Shown: positions 10,057 through 16,651 of the stretch, one piece after another
Numbering within the stretch: position 1 is the stretch's first letter
Layout: each line of letters starts with the position of its first letter
Source of the DNA: Marinilabilia rubra
Lineage (GTDB): Bacteria > Bacteroidota > Bacteroidia > Bacteroidales > Marinilabiliaceae
Assembly (NCBI RefSeq): GCF_003121985.1
Contig: NZ_QEWP01000016.1
Location: 36,160 to 100,159, forward strand
Reading direction: 5' to 3'
DNA: 64,000 nucleotides
The notes under the pieces: generated by a model
Told to the model about the DNA's origin: nothing
Seen by the model: only the letters and a program-made list of their open reading frames with translations
Databases searched by the model: none
Position numbers and translations under genes: made by a program

Positions 10057-10089
10057 TAAAAAAGCCACCCTTTAAAGGATGGCTTTTCC
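10056..10089. terminator. terminator hairpin, left copy of island-flanking direct repeat
   Basis: A hairpin with arms AAAAGCCACCC and GGATGGCTTTT around TTTAAA, with A and T runs on both sides, directly after the MBL-fold gene. The same 34 bases occur without change at 16616-16649, behind the tRNA-Ser gene. It can end transcription of the MBL-fold gene, and it marks the left edge of the proposed tRNA-Ser island. Confidence 0.75.
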
Positions 10090-10112
10090 CGAGGAGAAGT
10101 GAGGGAAATGAA
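10090..10112 (-). pseudogene. decayed tRNA-Ser 3' end (candidate att remnant)
   Basis: Read on the minus strand, this stretch resembles the 3' end of the tRNA-Ser gene at 16652-16739: CCCTCACT-TCTCC is kept with one inserted base, while the T-loop is partly lost. It sits beside the perfect 34-bp terminator copy in the same relative order as in the real tRNA. It is best read as an attachment-site scar or partial duplication. Confidence 0.55.
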
Positions 10113-10288
10113 CTTCAAGCTCTAAAACCTTCACTTTCAATACTTTATTTTAGCAAAAAGGCAAGTCCACTGGAAATCCACCAGGATTATGTTAATTATA
10201 CCTCTTATGTTCACTTCGAAATGAACTCTATTTCACTTCAAATATACGTTTTTTTTCAAAAAAGGATTCGAACCTAAATTGAGAAAAT

Positions 10289-10320
10289 ATGTCAAGTTTT
10301 TTGTGCAAAAAACTTGACAT
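10289..10320. repeat. perfect 15-bp inverted repeat
   Basis: Arms ATGTCAAGTTTTTTG and CAAAAAACTTGACAT flank a TG loop. The stem is flanked by no useful T run on either strand, so it is not an obvious intrinsic terminator. It lies in the gene-free left arm of the island; just to its left, 10261-10274 looks like a tRNA T-arm (GGATTCGAACC), which may be another tRNA scrap. Confidence 0.6.
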
Positions 10321-10535
10321 GATTTAAGTGGATTTATTAAGTCAATTTCATCACTTAATCAAATTGAGTTATCTCCTTTCTATGATGAATTATGGCGTGA
10401 TCTTTTATAATTTAATATCACTATTATCCGGAGAAACTTATTTCTTGAAAAAAGATTGCTTCCCCGAAGGGTTCCCGAATAGGCGGGACAGGCTCAATTG
10501 CTACCAATGACAGATTTTTGTAATAAGCAAGAAGC

Positions 10536-10562
10536 TAACCCCGGGTTTTCCACCCGGGGTTA
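10536..10562. repeat. GC-rich REP-like palindrome
   Basis: Arms TAACCCCGGGT and ACCCGGGGTTA (11 bp) around a 5-base loop, followed at 10571-10587 by a second near-palindrome (GGCCCCTTTCAGGGACC). This pairing of a CCCGGG hairpin with a smaller CCCTTTCAGGG hairpin is a common dispersed intergenic layout. Nothing here looks coding. Confidence 0.55.
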
Positions 10563-10687
10563 TTCAAATTGGCCCCTTTCAGGGACCTACCAGTTCTGTC
10601 ATGTACGCCTTATGCCCCAAAATTTAATTGGGGTAGCCACTCGCAATGACACCGTTCTACAGGCTTCAACCCTCAAAATCCTGCAAT

Positions 10688-10727
10688 GTCCAGTCATTGC
10701 GAACGCAGTGAAGCAATCTCATTTTTT
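10688..10727. repeat. dispersed GTCATTGCGAACG...GAAGCAATCTC element
   Basis: The stretch contains GTCATTGCGAACGCAGTGAA followed by GCAATCTC, a well-known type of short dispersed repeat (the GTCATTGCGAGG-CGAAGCAATCTC kind) found between genes in many bacteria, including Bacteroidota. The two halves ATTGCG/GCAAT are inverted. Its presence supports the view that the left arm of the island has collected non-coding repeats. Confidence 0.55.
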
Positions 10728-10773
10728 TAACCAAACACCACTACCAATGATTTAATATAGAATAAGATATCGC

Positions 10774-10883
10774 TATATACTAAAAATAGTACATGCTTAT
10801 ATACTAAATATGGTCCGCGATTTAATTTGAAAATACGGGCACCCCTGCCAGGGCTTAGATTGTTTATTTCCTGTGTATCATAT
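10774..10883. repeat. 110-bp direct repeat, copy 1
   Basis: This copy matches 11114-11226 closely. Each copy begins with two successive roughly 24-base units of the type TATAnACTAAAnATnGTnC, then GCGATTTAATTTGAAAA, then a small palindrome (ATACGGGCACCCCTGCCAGG), then TTGTTTATTTCCTGTGTATC. A third, isolated palindrome of the same kind is at 11233-11255. The paired leading units look like iteron- or operator-like sites, but no cognate protein is evident. Confidence 0.65.
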
Positions 10884-10939
10884 TTTTCTTTTTTCCTTGT
10901 TCTTTTTGGCATTGCCCCAAAAATAACCAAAAAGGTCTA

Positions 10940-11048
10940 GTCCGCTTTATCCTATCTGCCCGCCAAAGCCAAAATTTCCGGCCATTACGCAAGGCCTTGA
11001 AAGTCGCCCATTTTGGCTTCCCGCCATCCGCCGGCCCGGAAAGCGGAC
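10940..11048. repeat. nested inverted-repeat (foldback) element
   Basis: Outer arms GTCCGCTTT (10940-10948) and AAAGCGGAC (11040-11048) enclose inner arms AAGCCAAAAT (10966-10975) and ATTTTGGCTT (11010-11019). The segment is GC-rich compared with its AT-rich surroundings. It can fold as a roughly 110-base cruciform or RNA hairpin and lies between the two 110-bp direct repeats. It is not convincingly coding. It could be a small non-autonomous element or a structured RNA. Confidence 0.55.
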
Positions 11049-11113
11049 AGGCCACCGCGCCTTTTAAATACTGAGATGCTTAACTATTTTGAAAAATTCT
11101 TTTAGAACAAAAA

Positions 11114-11226
11114 TATATAGACTAAAAATGGTACATGCTTATAGACTAAATTTGATACGCGATTTAATTTGAAAAATACGGGCACCCCTGCCGGGGCTTG
11201 GGTTGTTTATTTCCTGTGTATCGTAT
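11114..11226. repeat. 110-bp direct repeat, copy 2
   Basis: Second copy of the repeat at 10774-10883, with the same order of parts: two ATAGACTAAA-type units, GCGATTTAATTTGAAAA, a CACCCCTGCCGGGG palindrome and TTGTTTATTTCCTGTGTATC. The copies sandwich the foldback element at 10940-11048, so the whole 10774-11226 block may be one composite repeat. Confidence 0.65.
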
Positions 11227-11370
11227 GTTACCATACGGTCGCCCTTGCCAGGGCTCTATAAAATGTATTGGCTATTTTTTCTAAATAATTCATTCCCTTT
11301 TTTTAAAGGATACAAAAAAACCCTATTTTAAACTATCCCTTTTTTTCTTAAACGCTCTCTAATGCCTCAA

Positions 11371-11468
11371 TATACCCCATAAGGTATAAACACCCATTTC
11401 AAAAATATTTTATATCCAATCGGGTATAAATTAAAAACATTTACTACTTTTATACCTCAAAAGGTATA
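11371..11468 (+). promoter_or_regulatory. three evenly phased HipB-type operators
   Basis: Three 18-bp inverted repeats precede the hipB-like gene: TATACC-N6-GGTATA at 11371-11388, TATATC-N6-GGTATA at 11411-11428 and TATACC-N6-GGTATA at 11451-11468. Their centres are exactly 40 bp apart, and the last one ends 4 bases before the ATG. E. coli HipB binds TATCC-N8-GGATA sites, which have the same kind of symmetry. The middle and last sites flank a weak -7 box (TACTTTTA at 11445-11452), so binding should block transcription of the operon. Cooperative repression by the 70-residue HTH protein, with or without its partners, is the obvious inference. Confidence 0.8.
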
Positions 11469-11472
11469 AAAC

Positions 11473-11685
11473 ATGCAAAATCTCATACAATTTGTAAAAC
11501 AACGCCGAAAGCAGCTTGGGCTTACTCAGCAGGATTTGGCTGAACGTGCCGGAGTGGGTTTGCGCTTTGTCCGTGACCTGGAACAAGGTAAAGAGACTTT
11601 GAGGATGGATAAAGTGAATGAAGTGCTGGCTTTGTTTGGTCATGAACTGGCCCCTGTTTCATCAAAAGAATTGAACGATGTATAG
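11473..11685 (+). CDS. hipB: HipB-like HTH antitoxin/repressor
   Basis: A 70-residue protein made of a single Xre/HipB-type helix-turn-helix (LGLTQQDLAERAGVGLRFVR, residues 16-35), ending in a short basic-acidic tail. It is the first gene of a three-gene operon with a HipA N-terminal-domain protein (8-base overlap) and a HipA kinase-domain protein. Three TATACC-N6-GGTATA operators lie just upstream, so it should autorepress the operon. In the described HipBST systems HipB binds DNA and boosts the neutralising power of HipS. The size matches a minimal HipB; E. coli HipB is longer by a C-terminal tail. Confidence 0.85.
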   Translation: MQNLIQFVKQRRKQLGLTQQDLAERAGVGLRFVRDLEQGKETLRMDKVNEVLALFGHELAPVSSKELNDV

Positions 11686-12013
11686 AAAAGGAAAAGTCTT
11701 TTACGAGAACTATTTTGCCGGTGTCATTGAAGAGACCGAAACAGGGTATCGTTTCTCTTACGATAAAGAGTATCTGTCAAAGGAAGATAAATGGCCAATC
11801 AGTAAGACTTTGCCGATATCTGAAAAGGCTTACTTGTCGAATACAATGTTTCCTTTCTTTGATGGGTTAATTCCGGAAGGTTGGTTGCTGGATGTGGCCG
11901 TAGATAACTGGAAGTTGAAAGCGAATGACCGAATGGGCCTGCTTTTAGCTTGCTGCAAAGTTTGTATTGGTGCTGTTTCTGTGATACCGTTTAATGAAGA
12001 GAATAATGAGTAA
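11678..12013 (+). CDS. hipS: HipS-like protein (HipA N-subdomain 1), candidate antitoxin
   Basis: A 111-residue protein matching only the N-terminal subdomain of HipA: an early beta-rich half (YENYFAGVIEE, GYRFSYDKEYL), then the conserved FFDGLIPEGWLLD segment (about residues 66-78) and a helix ending in the GAVSVIPF strand. The kinase half is absent and is encoded by the next gene, which starts inside this one (8-base overlap, ATGAGTAA). The order hipB-hipS-hipT is that of the three-part HipBST system, where HipS is the antitoxin for the HipT kinase. It could instead be just the other half of a split HipA; biochemical data would decide. The family is clear and the role inferred. Confidence 0.8.
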   Translation: MYRKGKVFYENYFAGVIEETETGYRFSYDKEYLSKEDKWPISKTLPISEKAYLSNTMFPFFDGLIPEGWLLDVAVDNWKLKANDRMGLLLACCKVCIGAVSVIPFNEENNE

Positions 12014-12953
12014 CAAGTGTTTATATTGCTATCAACCCCTTAAGGAAAGTAATAGTGACTTTCATGCTAAATGCTCCAGGAAAATATTTGGGACTTCAAA
12101 GGCTCCTGTTCTGGACTACTCTTTGGATCAAATGCATGAATTGGCAAAAAAGGTAGTCCAAAGTCATGTGACAGTTCCGGGCGTGCAAGCCAAGTTGTCT
12201 TTTCATTTTGAACCCGCGAGAAACCGGGAGAATCGATTGACATTGGTGGGTGTTTTAGGAAATTACATCCTGAAGCCCCCTACTCCACAATTTACCAATC
12301 TGCCAGAAAATGAAGATTTAACCATGCATTTGGCCGGAATATTTAATATTAAGGTTGTCCCCCATTCTTTAATCAGGCTTAAATCAGGAGAACTGGCTTA
12401 CATTACCAAACGGATTGATCGTGTTGGAGGAAAGAAACTGCCCATGGAGGATTTATGCCAGTTAAGCGAGCGATTAACTGAGGACAAATATAAAGGCTCC
12501 ATGGAACAGGTTGGAAAGGTCATAATGCAGCATTCATCGAATCCATTGTTTGATGCACAGGTATTCTTTGAGCTGACGCTGTTTTCGTTCTTAACCGGAA
12601 ATGCTGATATGCACCTGAAAAACTTCTCATTGATAGATTTAGAAAACGGACTAACTCAATTGGCTCCGGCTTACGATCTTTTATCCACCCGGCTGGTCAT
12701 TTCAGAAAAAGATGATCCTGAAGAGTTGGCCTTAACATTAAATGGCAGAAAGCGCAAGCTTAAATCCGCTGATTTTATGCATTTGGCTGATAGTCTGAAA
12801 ATAAACCGGAAGCAAATTGACAATATCTTCAAGAGGTTTAAAAATGCGATACCTAAAGTGCTGGATTTTATTGATGACTCTTTTTTACCTGAGGATAAAA
12901 AGGTTGAGTACCGGGAGTTAATTGAGACGAGGGCTAAGCGACTTTGGTCGTAA
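12006..12953 (+). CDS. hipT: HipT-like Ser/Thr kinase toxin (HipA C-terminal domain)
   Basis: A 315-residue HipA-type kinase without the N-subdomain 1, counted from the ATG at 12006 (an in-frame ATG at 11994 is also possible). It opens with a zinc-ribbon-like CLYC...HAKC knuckle (residues 5-23), common in Bacteroidota members. Kinase parts: the gly-rich autoregulatory loop VTVPGVQAK (55-63), the ATP lysine in YILKPP (Lys90), the catalytic loop TGNADMHLKN (197-206) and the metal site AYDLLST (Asp224). HipA kinases phosphorylate glutamyl-tRNA synthetase, and HipT of E. coli tryptophanyl-tRNA synthetase; the target here is unknown. The loop serine used for autophosphorylation in HipA is a Thr-Val-Pro here. 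The catalytic residues look intact. Confidence 0.85.
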   Translation: MSNKCLYCYQPLKESNSDFHAKCSRKIFGTSKAPVLDYSLDQMHELAKKVVQSHVTVPGVQAKLSFHFEPARNRENRLTLVGVLGNYILKPPTPQFTNLPENEDLTMHLAGIFNIKVVPHSLIRLKSGELAYITKRIDRVGGKKLPMEDLCQLSERLTEDKYKGSMEQVGKVIMQHSSNPLFDAQVFFELTLFSFLTGNADMHLKNFSLIDLENGLTQLAPAYDLLSTRLVISEKDDPEELALTLNGRKRKLKSADFMHLADSLKINRKQIDNIFKRFKNAIPKVLDFIDDSFLPEDKKVEYRELIETRAKRLWS

Positions 12954-13073
12954 GGTTTACTCCACTTATTCAGGAAATCAAAATAGCCATCCACAAACTT
13001 TTGATATCCCTTGAAATATCCACCAATTCAAACTGCCAGTATAAGTACTAAACTATTTTCAACAAGGAAAAAC

Positions 13074-13829
13074 TCAAACCAACCCCTCTTCCAATTGTCC
13101 TTTCCAGACAACAAACCCTTTTTTAACATCTGAATAATCATGAAATATCCTGTTGAAATTCTCAGGCTGATTTTCAATAAAGAATTGGCGCCCTTTATTA
13201 CGGATGGTGTTTAGATCTTTATTAATGATGTTAAGATTTTCTTCCAAACGGCTCTTGTCAAAGTGCCAGATATAGGTTGCCTCTTCTGTGTCAAGCGTTT
13301 CCACAATTATGTGATATTTTTCTTTCCCATGGAGTAAGAATACAAAAGAAAAGGGAGAAAGCACAAATCTGATTTTAAGAATCTGTGACTGATGGTGCTT
13401 TAACAAATATCTAATCTGCCTGTAATGCTTAACAGATTCGTCTTTAAGTATCTCATTGAGAAGTTCTTCTTCAGAATTATATAGTTGGCTACCATTTTGG
13501 AGGTTATTTATATCCACAATATTAGGGTTATTTCGCTTTTTACCCCCAATTATCTCACGGTTTAAGAAGTGAAACTTAACGCTGTCAATTATTTCAGGAT
13601 TTATACGGTCAATATCTGCTGAAGTGGCATTTTGAGCAATTAAGATCCCATCTTTATATTCAGCATAAATATCCGCTTCAAAATTTATTACCCCCAATTG
13701 CCTGGCAAAATAAGGCTTTAAGATGGAGAGTTCAGGCCTAATGGTGTCATTTTCGATAGAAAACTCTATTACTTCGCCGGTTTCTTTGTCGATGTAGTTG
13801 AAAAGAACACTTCCATAGTGAAATTCCAA
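13074..13829 (-). CDS. uncharacterised protein, possibly the C-terminal part of a broken gene
   Basis: A 251-residue sequence I do not recognise. It is rich in charged residues, has no signal peptide or membrane helix, and ends in a segment with DTEEATYIWHF and HDYSDVKKGFVVWKG. The reading frame stays open for a further 42 codons upstream of the first ATG, to about 13955, and that extension (HYRKLEKQRSLFDNIEDQQD and onward) looks coding: charged and helix-forming. The real start is therefore missing and has probably been lost where this frame meets the truncated helicase at 13847-15234. It lies next to a frameshifted primase-helicase on the same strand, so it may be a relic. Confidence 0.5.
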   Translation of the reverse strand: MEFHYGSVLFNYIDKETGEVIEFSIENDTIRPELSILKPYFARQLGVINFEADIYAEYKDGILIAQNATSADIDRINPEIIDSVKFHFLNREIIGGKKRNNPNIVDINNLQNGSQLYNSEEELLNEILKDESVKHYRQIRYLLKHHQSQILKIRFVLSPFSFVFLLHGKEKYHIIVETLDTEEATYIWHFDKSRLEENLNIINKDLNTIRNKGRQFFIENQPENFNRIFHDYSDVKKGFVVWKGQLEEGLV

Positions 13830-13846
13830 TTGATAAAATTTGAGTT

Positions 13847-15234
13847 TTATCCGTTCTCTGATTTCAGTATAAAGAGGTTTATTGTCTTGCTGGTCTTCAA
13901 TATTGTCAAAGAGGGAGCGCTGCTTTTCCAGTTTTCTGTAATGCCAATTTTTGTTTTAGGTATTCCCAGGAAGCTTTGTATTCTGTCTATCCATTGTTCT
14001 GCAATTTGTTTTCGGTGTACCACGATCAAAGCAGGTTGCTTCTTTTCAGCAATAAGCTTTAAGCCAATAATAGTTTTCCCACTACCCGGCGGAGACACAA
14101 TTATTCCAAAGTTTTTTTTAGCTGTTGCTGAAATCGCTTGCTCCTGGTGTTCTCTAAGTTGAATGTCACAGGAGAAATGGGCTTCTTTCAGTTCATTCCG
14201 GCTGTCAATAAATTCAAAATCAACTTTATTCTTGTTACAAAAGGTAATCAGCTTTCCGGCCATTCCCCGCGGTATTTTAATTTCATCGTCCTCTTCTTCA
14301 ATGAAGTTAAAGTATCGGTCAATTTTGTATGTGCTTTTGCCAAGCTTCTTTTTTATGAAATATTCAGTGTTGGCAAAATTCAGTTCCTCTTTCAAATAGT
14401 TTATTAGGTCAGAGGTTAAACCGGAGCGATTCAGAATGACTTTATTGCTCAGCTTGATTTTTAATTTACGGCTATCTTCCTGTACTGATGGTTTAGAGGC
14501 TATTGGGGCGGATATATATTTAGAAAATTGTTGGTAAAACCTTTCTTCGGGCAGACGTTTTATGCTTTCTAAGTATTGCCATTGATTTTCAAATGCCTCA
14601 AAGGTATTTGCATCTATGAAACAGTTATTTCCCTGTTCTAATGTTAATTTATTGAATGGAAGAGCGATCAGGTTTCCAAACCCTTTTCCTGATAGATAAT
14701 TCTGGTTTGGGAATAGTCTGTCAAAACTGGAATATTTATCGAATTCGGAAATGATGCCACATTCTTTGAGCAATCCAATAAATAATTTTCTTGAATCCTT
14801 AGCCGGAAGTGGCTTTTCATAGAAAATCCAAACATGAGCTCCTTGCCCTGACCGCGAACGCTCAATGCATGCCGGGATTCCGTTTTCATTGCATTTATTG
14901 TGGAACAGGTGGCATTCTTGCTTCCAGTTTTCTTTGTCAAAATCTGCAGCAATAAACCACGAGGTGTTATCTCCAGAAGAGGGTAAATTCCAATGAACTG
15001 CTTTCCTTCAAGGTGAAGTTTTATTTCATGTTGGGTGAGGGGGCTTCTTGTTTTGTCTTTAAATGTTGCTAAAGTACCACCACCAAATTTATGCTGCATG
15101 TAGGCATAAGGGTCATAACTATACGCAGGCATATAACCTTTCTTGTTGCCTTTTTCCCAGCGAATGGCTAATACATATTCACGACACCTGAAGAATTGCT
15201 TTATAAGTTCAATATGGTGCTTTAGGTCGCTCAA
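13847..15234 (-). pseudogene. TOTE-type archaeo-eukaryotic primase/DEAD helicase, frameshifted and truncated
   Basis: Two overlapping frames make up one gene. The first (from 15234) reads CREYVLAIRWEKGNKKGY ... GKQFIGIYPLLE; at about 14972 one base is missing and the proper sequence continues in the next frame as DNTSWFIAADFDKENW, then IERSRSGQGAHVWIFY. The DFD metal motif and the histidine strand of the primase therefore lie after the frameshift. Downstream is a superfamily 2 helicase start: LREHQEQAISAT, Walker A SPPGSGKTIIGL and VVHRKQIAEQWIDRIQSF. The helicase stops there; motifs II-VI are absent, so an internal deletion has joined it to the unknown protein downstream. Such primase-helicases belong to predicted defence or conflict systems. 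Non-functional as it stands. Confidence 0.75.
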
Positions 15235-15254
15235 AATTGTTGTAAAACTTTATT

Positions 15255-15290
15255 CAATAGATCGTTAGATTTTTAGATATTAGATGTAAG
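15255..15290. repeat. dispersed CAATAGATCGTTAGA repeat, island copy
   Basis: CAATAGATCGTTAG followed by ATTTTTAGATATTAGATGTAAG (split here for length). The same core occurs twice at the right end of the window (63750 and 63875). It begins 20 bases upstream of the broken primase gene, in the 581-base gap 15235-15815, which otherwise holds only a terminator, an integrase stub and a small inverted repeat. Confidence 0.6.
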
Positions 15291-15509
15291 ATGATTCGTA
15301 CAATCTTGATATTCTGTATTTTAACAAACAAAAACCTATAAATACAAATTACTGGCTTGCAGCGCATTGCAAAAGTTTAACGGAGTATTGTTATTGATAG
15401 CAAAGAAAATAATAATCTGTGATTATTCATTCGAATAAGAATAGAATTAGGTCTTAATTTCCTCCATTTGGAGTAAATTCTTTTAAGAGTGAATGGCAAA
15501 CAAAATAAA

Positions 15510-15546
15510 AAGCGCAGGAAACAGATTCCACATGCCTCCTGCGCTT
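15510..15546 (-). terminator. intrinsic terminator of the integrase remnant
   Basis: Arms AAGCGCAGGA and TCCTGCGCTT (10 bp) with a 17-base loop; on the minus strand the stem is followed by TTTTTATTTTG. It lies 23 bases beyond the stop codon of the tyrosine-recombinase stub at 15570-15668, as expected for that gene's own terminator. Confidence 0.65.
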
Positions 15547-15569
15547 AAAAGATCATATCCGTAACAGAA

Positions 15570-15668
15570 TCAATACCTCCCCGCAAGTTTCAACATATTC
15601 TTTTTAATCAGATTTTCAGTCGTACGGGCATAACGTTGTGTCATTTTGATGTTGGAGTAAAAATCATT
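15570..15668 (-). pseudogene. C-terminal stub of a tyrosine recombinase (integrase)
   Basis: Too short to stand out as an ORF. The minus strand reads YSNIKMTQRYARTTENLIKK followed by NMLKLAGRY and a stop. This is the end of a Bacteroidota-type phage or transposon integrase: the usual form is LGHSxIKxTQxYA, and the Tyr in TQRYAR is the catalytic one. Homology stops abruptly upstream at the arm of a small inverted repeat (GTTGGAGTA 15651-15659 / TACTCCAAC 15682-15690); the rest of the gene is missing. It supports an integrative-element origin for the surrounding island. The call rests on about 25 residues of motif similarity. Confidence 0.65.
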
Positions 15669-15815
15669 TTTATATTTTGAGTACTCCAACAGGACGATAT
15701 TTAATTTTCACACACCAATGAAACTGATTTTCTGAATATTGATTATATTGTATTTTGAAAATATTTAAATACTTCATAAAACCTTTTTTAATTAAAAACA
15801 AACTAACCCTAATTC

Positions 15816-16430
15816 ATGAACGAAAAATATCAAAACAAATACCGCATACCATCAGCCCGCCTGACAAATTGGGATTATGCTAGTAATGCCCCCTATTTTG
15901 TCACTATTTGCGCTAAAAATCGCAAACATTATTTTGGGGATATCGCAGCCTGTCAAATGCATCGATCGTCAATTGGCCAACTGGTCGAATTATTCTGGCA
16001 TGAAATTCCCATTCATTTCCCTTTTGTGATTTTGGATGCATTTATTGTAATGCCCAACCACATTCATGGTATAATTATCATTGATAAAAATGGGGATAAT
16101 GGTGGGAACGGTCTGAATGGGGATACGCGGGATACGGGGGATACCGTAGAGACGCCCAATTTGGGCGTCTCTACCACCAACCCGGAACGGTGCAATTCAT
16201 CAGCGCAAACCGATGCGGCAACACAGAAATGGAAATCCGGAACATTGGGGGTAATATTGAATCAATTCAAACGAATATGCACAATAAATGCCCGTAAAAC
16301 AGATCCGGATTTTGGATGGCAATCCCGTTTTTATGATCATATCATACGTAACGATGCCTCTTTTAATAGAATTCGAAATTACATACTGACTAATCCTCAA
16401 AATTGGAAGAACGACAAGTTTTATGGATAA
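15816..16430 (+). CDS. REP-associated tyrosine transposase (RAYT, IS200-like HUH family)
   Basis: A 204-residue HUH transposase of the RAYT type. Visible are YFVTICAKNRKHYFG (residues 27-41), the HUH metal motif MPNHIHGI (His82, His84) and the catalytic tyrosine in RFYDHIIRND (Tyr173), followed by YILTNPQNWKNDKFY, a usual C-terminus. The protein is intact and of normal length except for a low-complexity insert (about residues 93-135) that contains a Gly-Asp-Thr micro-repeat and the translation of a perfect DNA palindrome at 16146-16174. RAYTs cut single-stranded REP hairpins marked by GTAG and spread them; the embedded palindrome begins with GTAG. Confidence 0.9.
   Translation: MNEKYQNKYRIPSARLTNWDYASNAPYFVTICAKNRKHYFGDIAACQMHRSSIGQLVELFWHEIPIHFPFVILDAFIVMPNHIHGIIIIDKNGDNGGNGLNGDTRDTGDTVETPNLGVSTTNPERCNSSAQTDAATQKWKSGTLGVILNQFKRICTINARKTDPDFGWQSRFYDHIIRNDASFNRIRNYILTNPQNWKNDKFYG
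16146..16174. repeat. perfect GTAG palindrome inside the RAYT gene
   Basis: Arms GTAGAGACGCCCAA and TTGGGCGTCTCTAC with a single central T, 14 bp each and without mismatch. It is read through in frame as V-E-T-P-N-L-G-V-S-T. The GTAG start and the hairpin form match what RAYT enzymes recognise, so it looks like a REP-type element that inserted into, and was domesticated by, its own transposase gene. Confidence 0.8.
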
Positions 16431-16503
16431 TATGAAGAGGCGCACAATGTGATTCGTTTTTTGGCATGTGGCCTGTTTTTTAGCCCTTTTGGCACTTGTT
16501 TTT

Positions 16504-16527
16504 AGCGGAGAATGAGGGATTATTCGC
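16504..16527 (-). pseudogene. second tRNA-Ser 3' end fragment
   Basis: On the minus strand CGAATAATCCCTCATTCTCCGC repeats the end of the tRNA-Ser gene (CGAATCCCTCACTCTCCGC) with a two-base insertion and one substitution. It lies 125 bases beyond the 3' end of the intact tRNA. Between them are two more T-arm-like scraps (GGGTTCGAA at about 16573-16581 and 16594-16603). It reads as a scar of repeated integrations or duplications at this tRNA. Confidence 0.55.
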
Positions 16528-16615
16528 GCCCAAAAGGCCACAATCGCAACCTGCTCATGGTTACAGAGTAATTCGAACCCATGCCCACCTGTCGTTCGAA
16601 CCCTCTCTCTCTAAC

Positions 16616-16649
16616 GTAAAAAAGCCACCCTTTAAAGGATGGCTTTTCC
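16616..16649 (-). terminator. terminator of the tRNA-Trp/tRNA-Ser transcript; right copy of direct repeat
   Basis: On the minus strand the stem GGAAAAGCCATCC / GGGTGGCTTTTTTAC begins 2 bases after the tRNA-Ser 3' end and ends in a T run. It is identical to 10056-10089. In this place it is the natural terminator of the tRNA pair. Confidence 0.8.
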
Positions 16650-16651
16650 AG

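Noticed and set aside
10864..11055. A 63-residue minus-strand ORF over the foldback element
   Set aside because: It follows the nested inverted repeat and has no domain, start signal or coding-like composition; it is a by-product of the repeat.
10774..11226. CRISPR array
   Set aside because: Only two long copies with a structured segment between them; no short repeats with regular spacers and no cas genes.
16484..16510. A second TTTTGGCACTTGTTTTTAGC sigma-54-like site
   Set aside because: GG and GC are 12 bases apart, not 10, so it does not fit the promoter geometry.
16200..16541. A 113-residue minus-strand ORF across the RAYT gene end and the tRNA scraps
   Set aside because: It runs antisense to the clear RAYT reading frame and into tRNA-like fragments.
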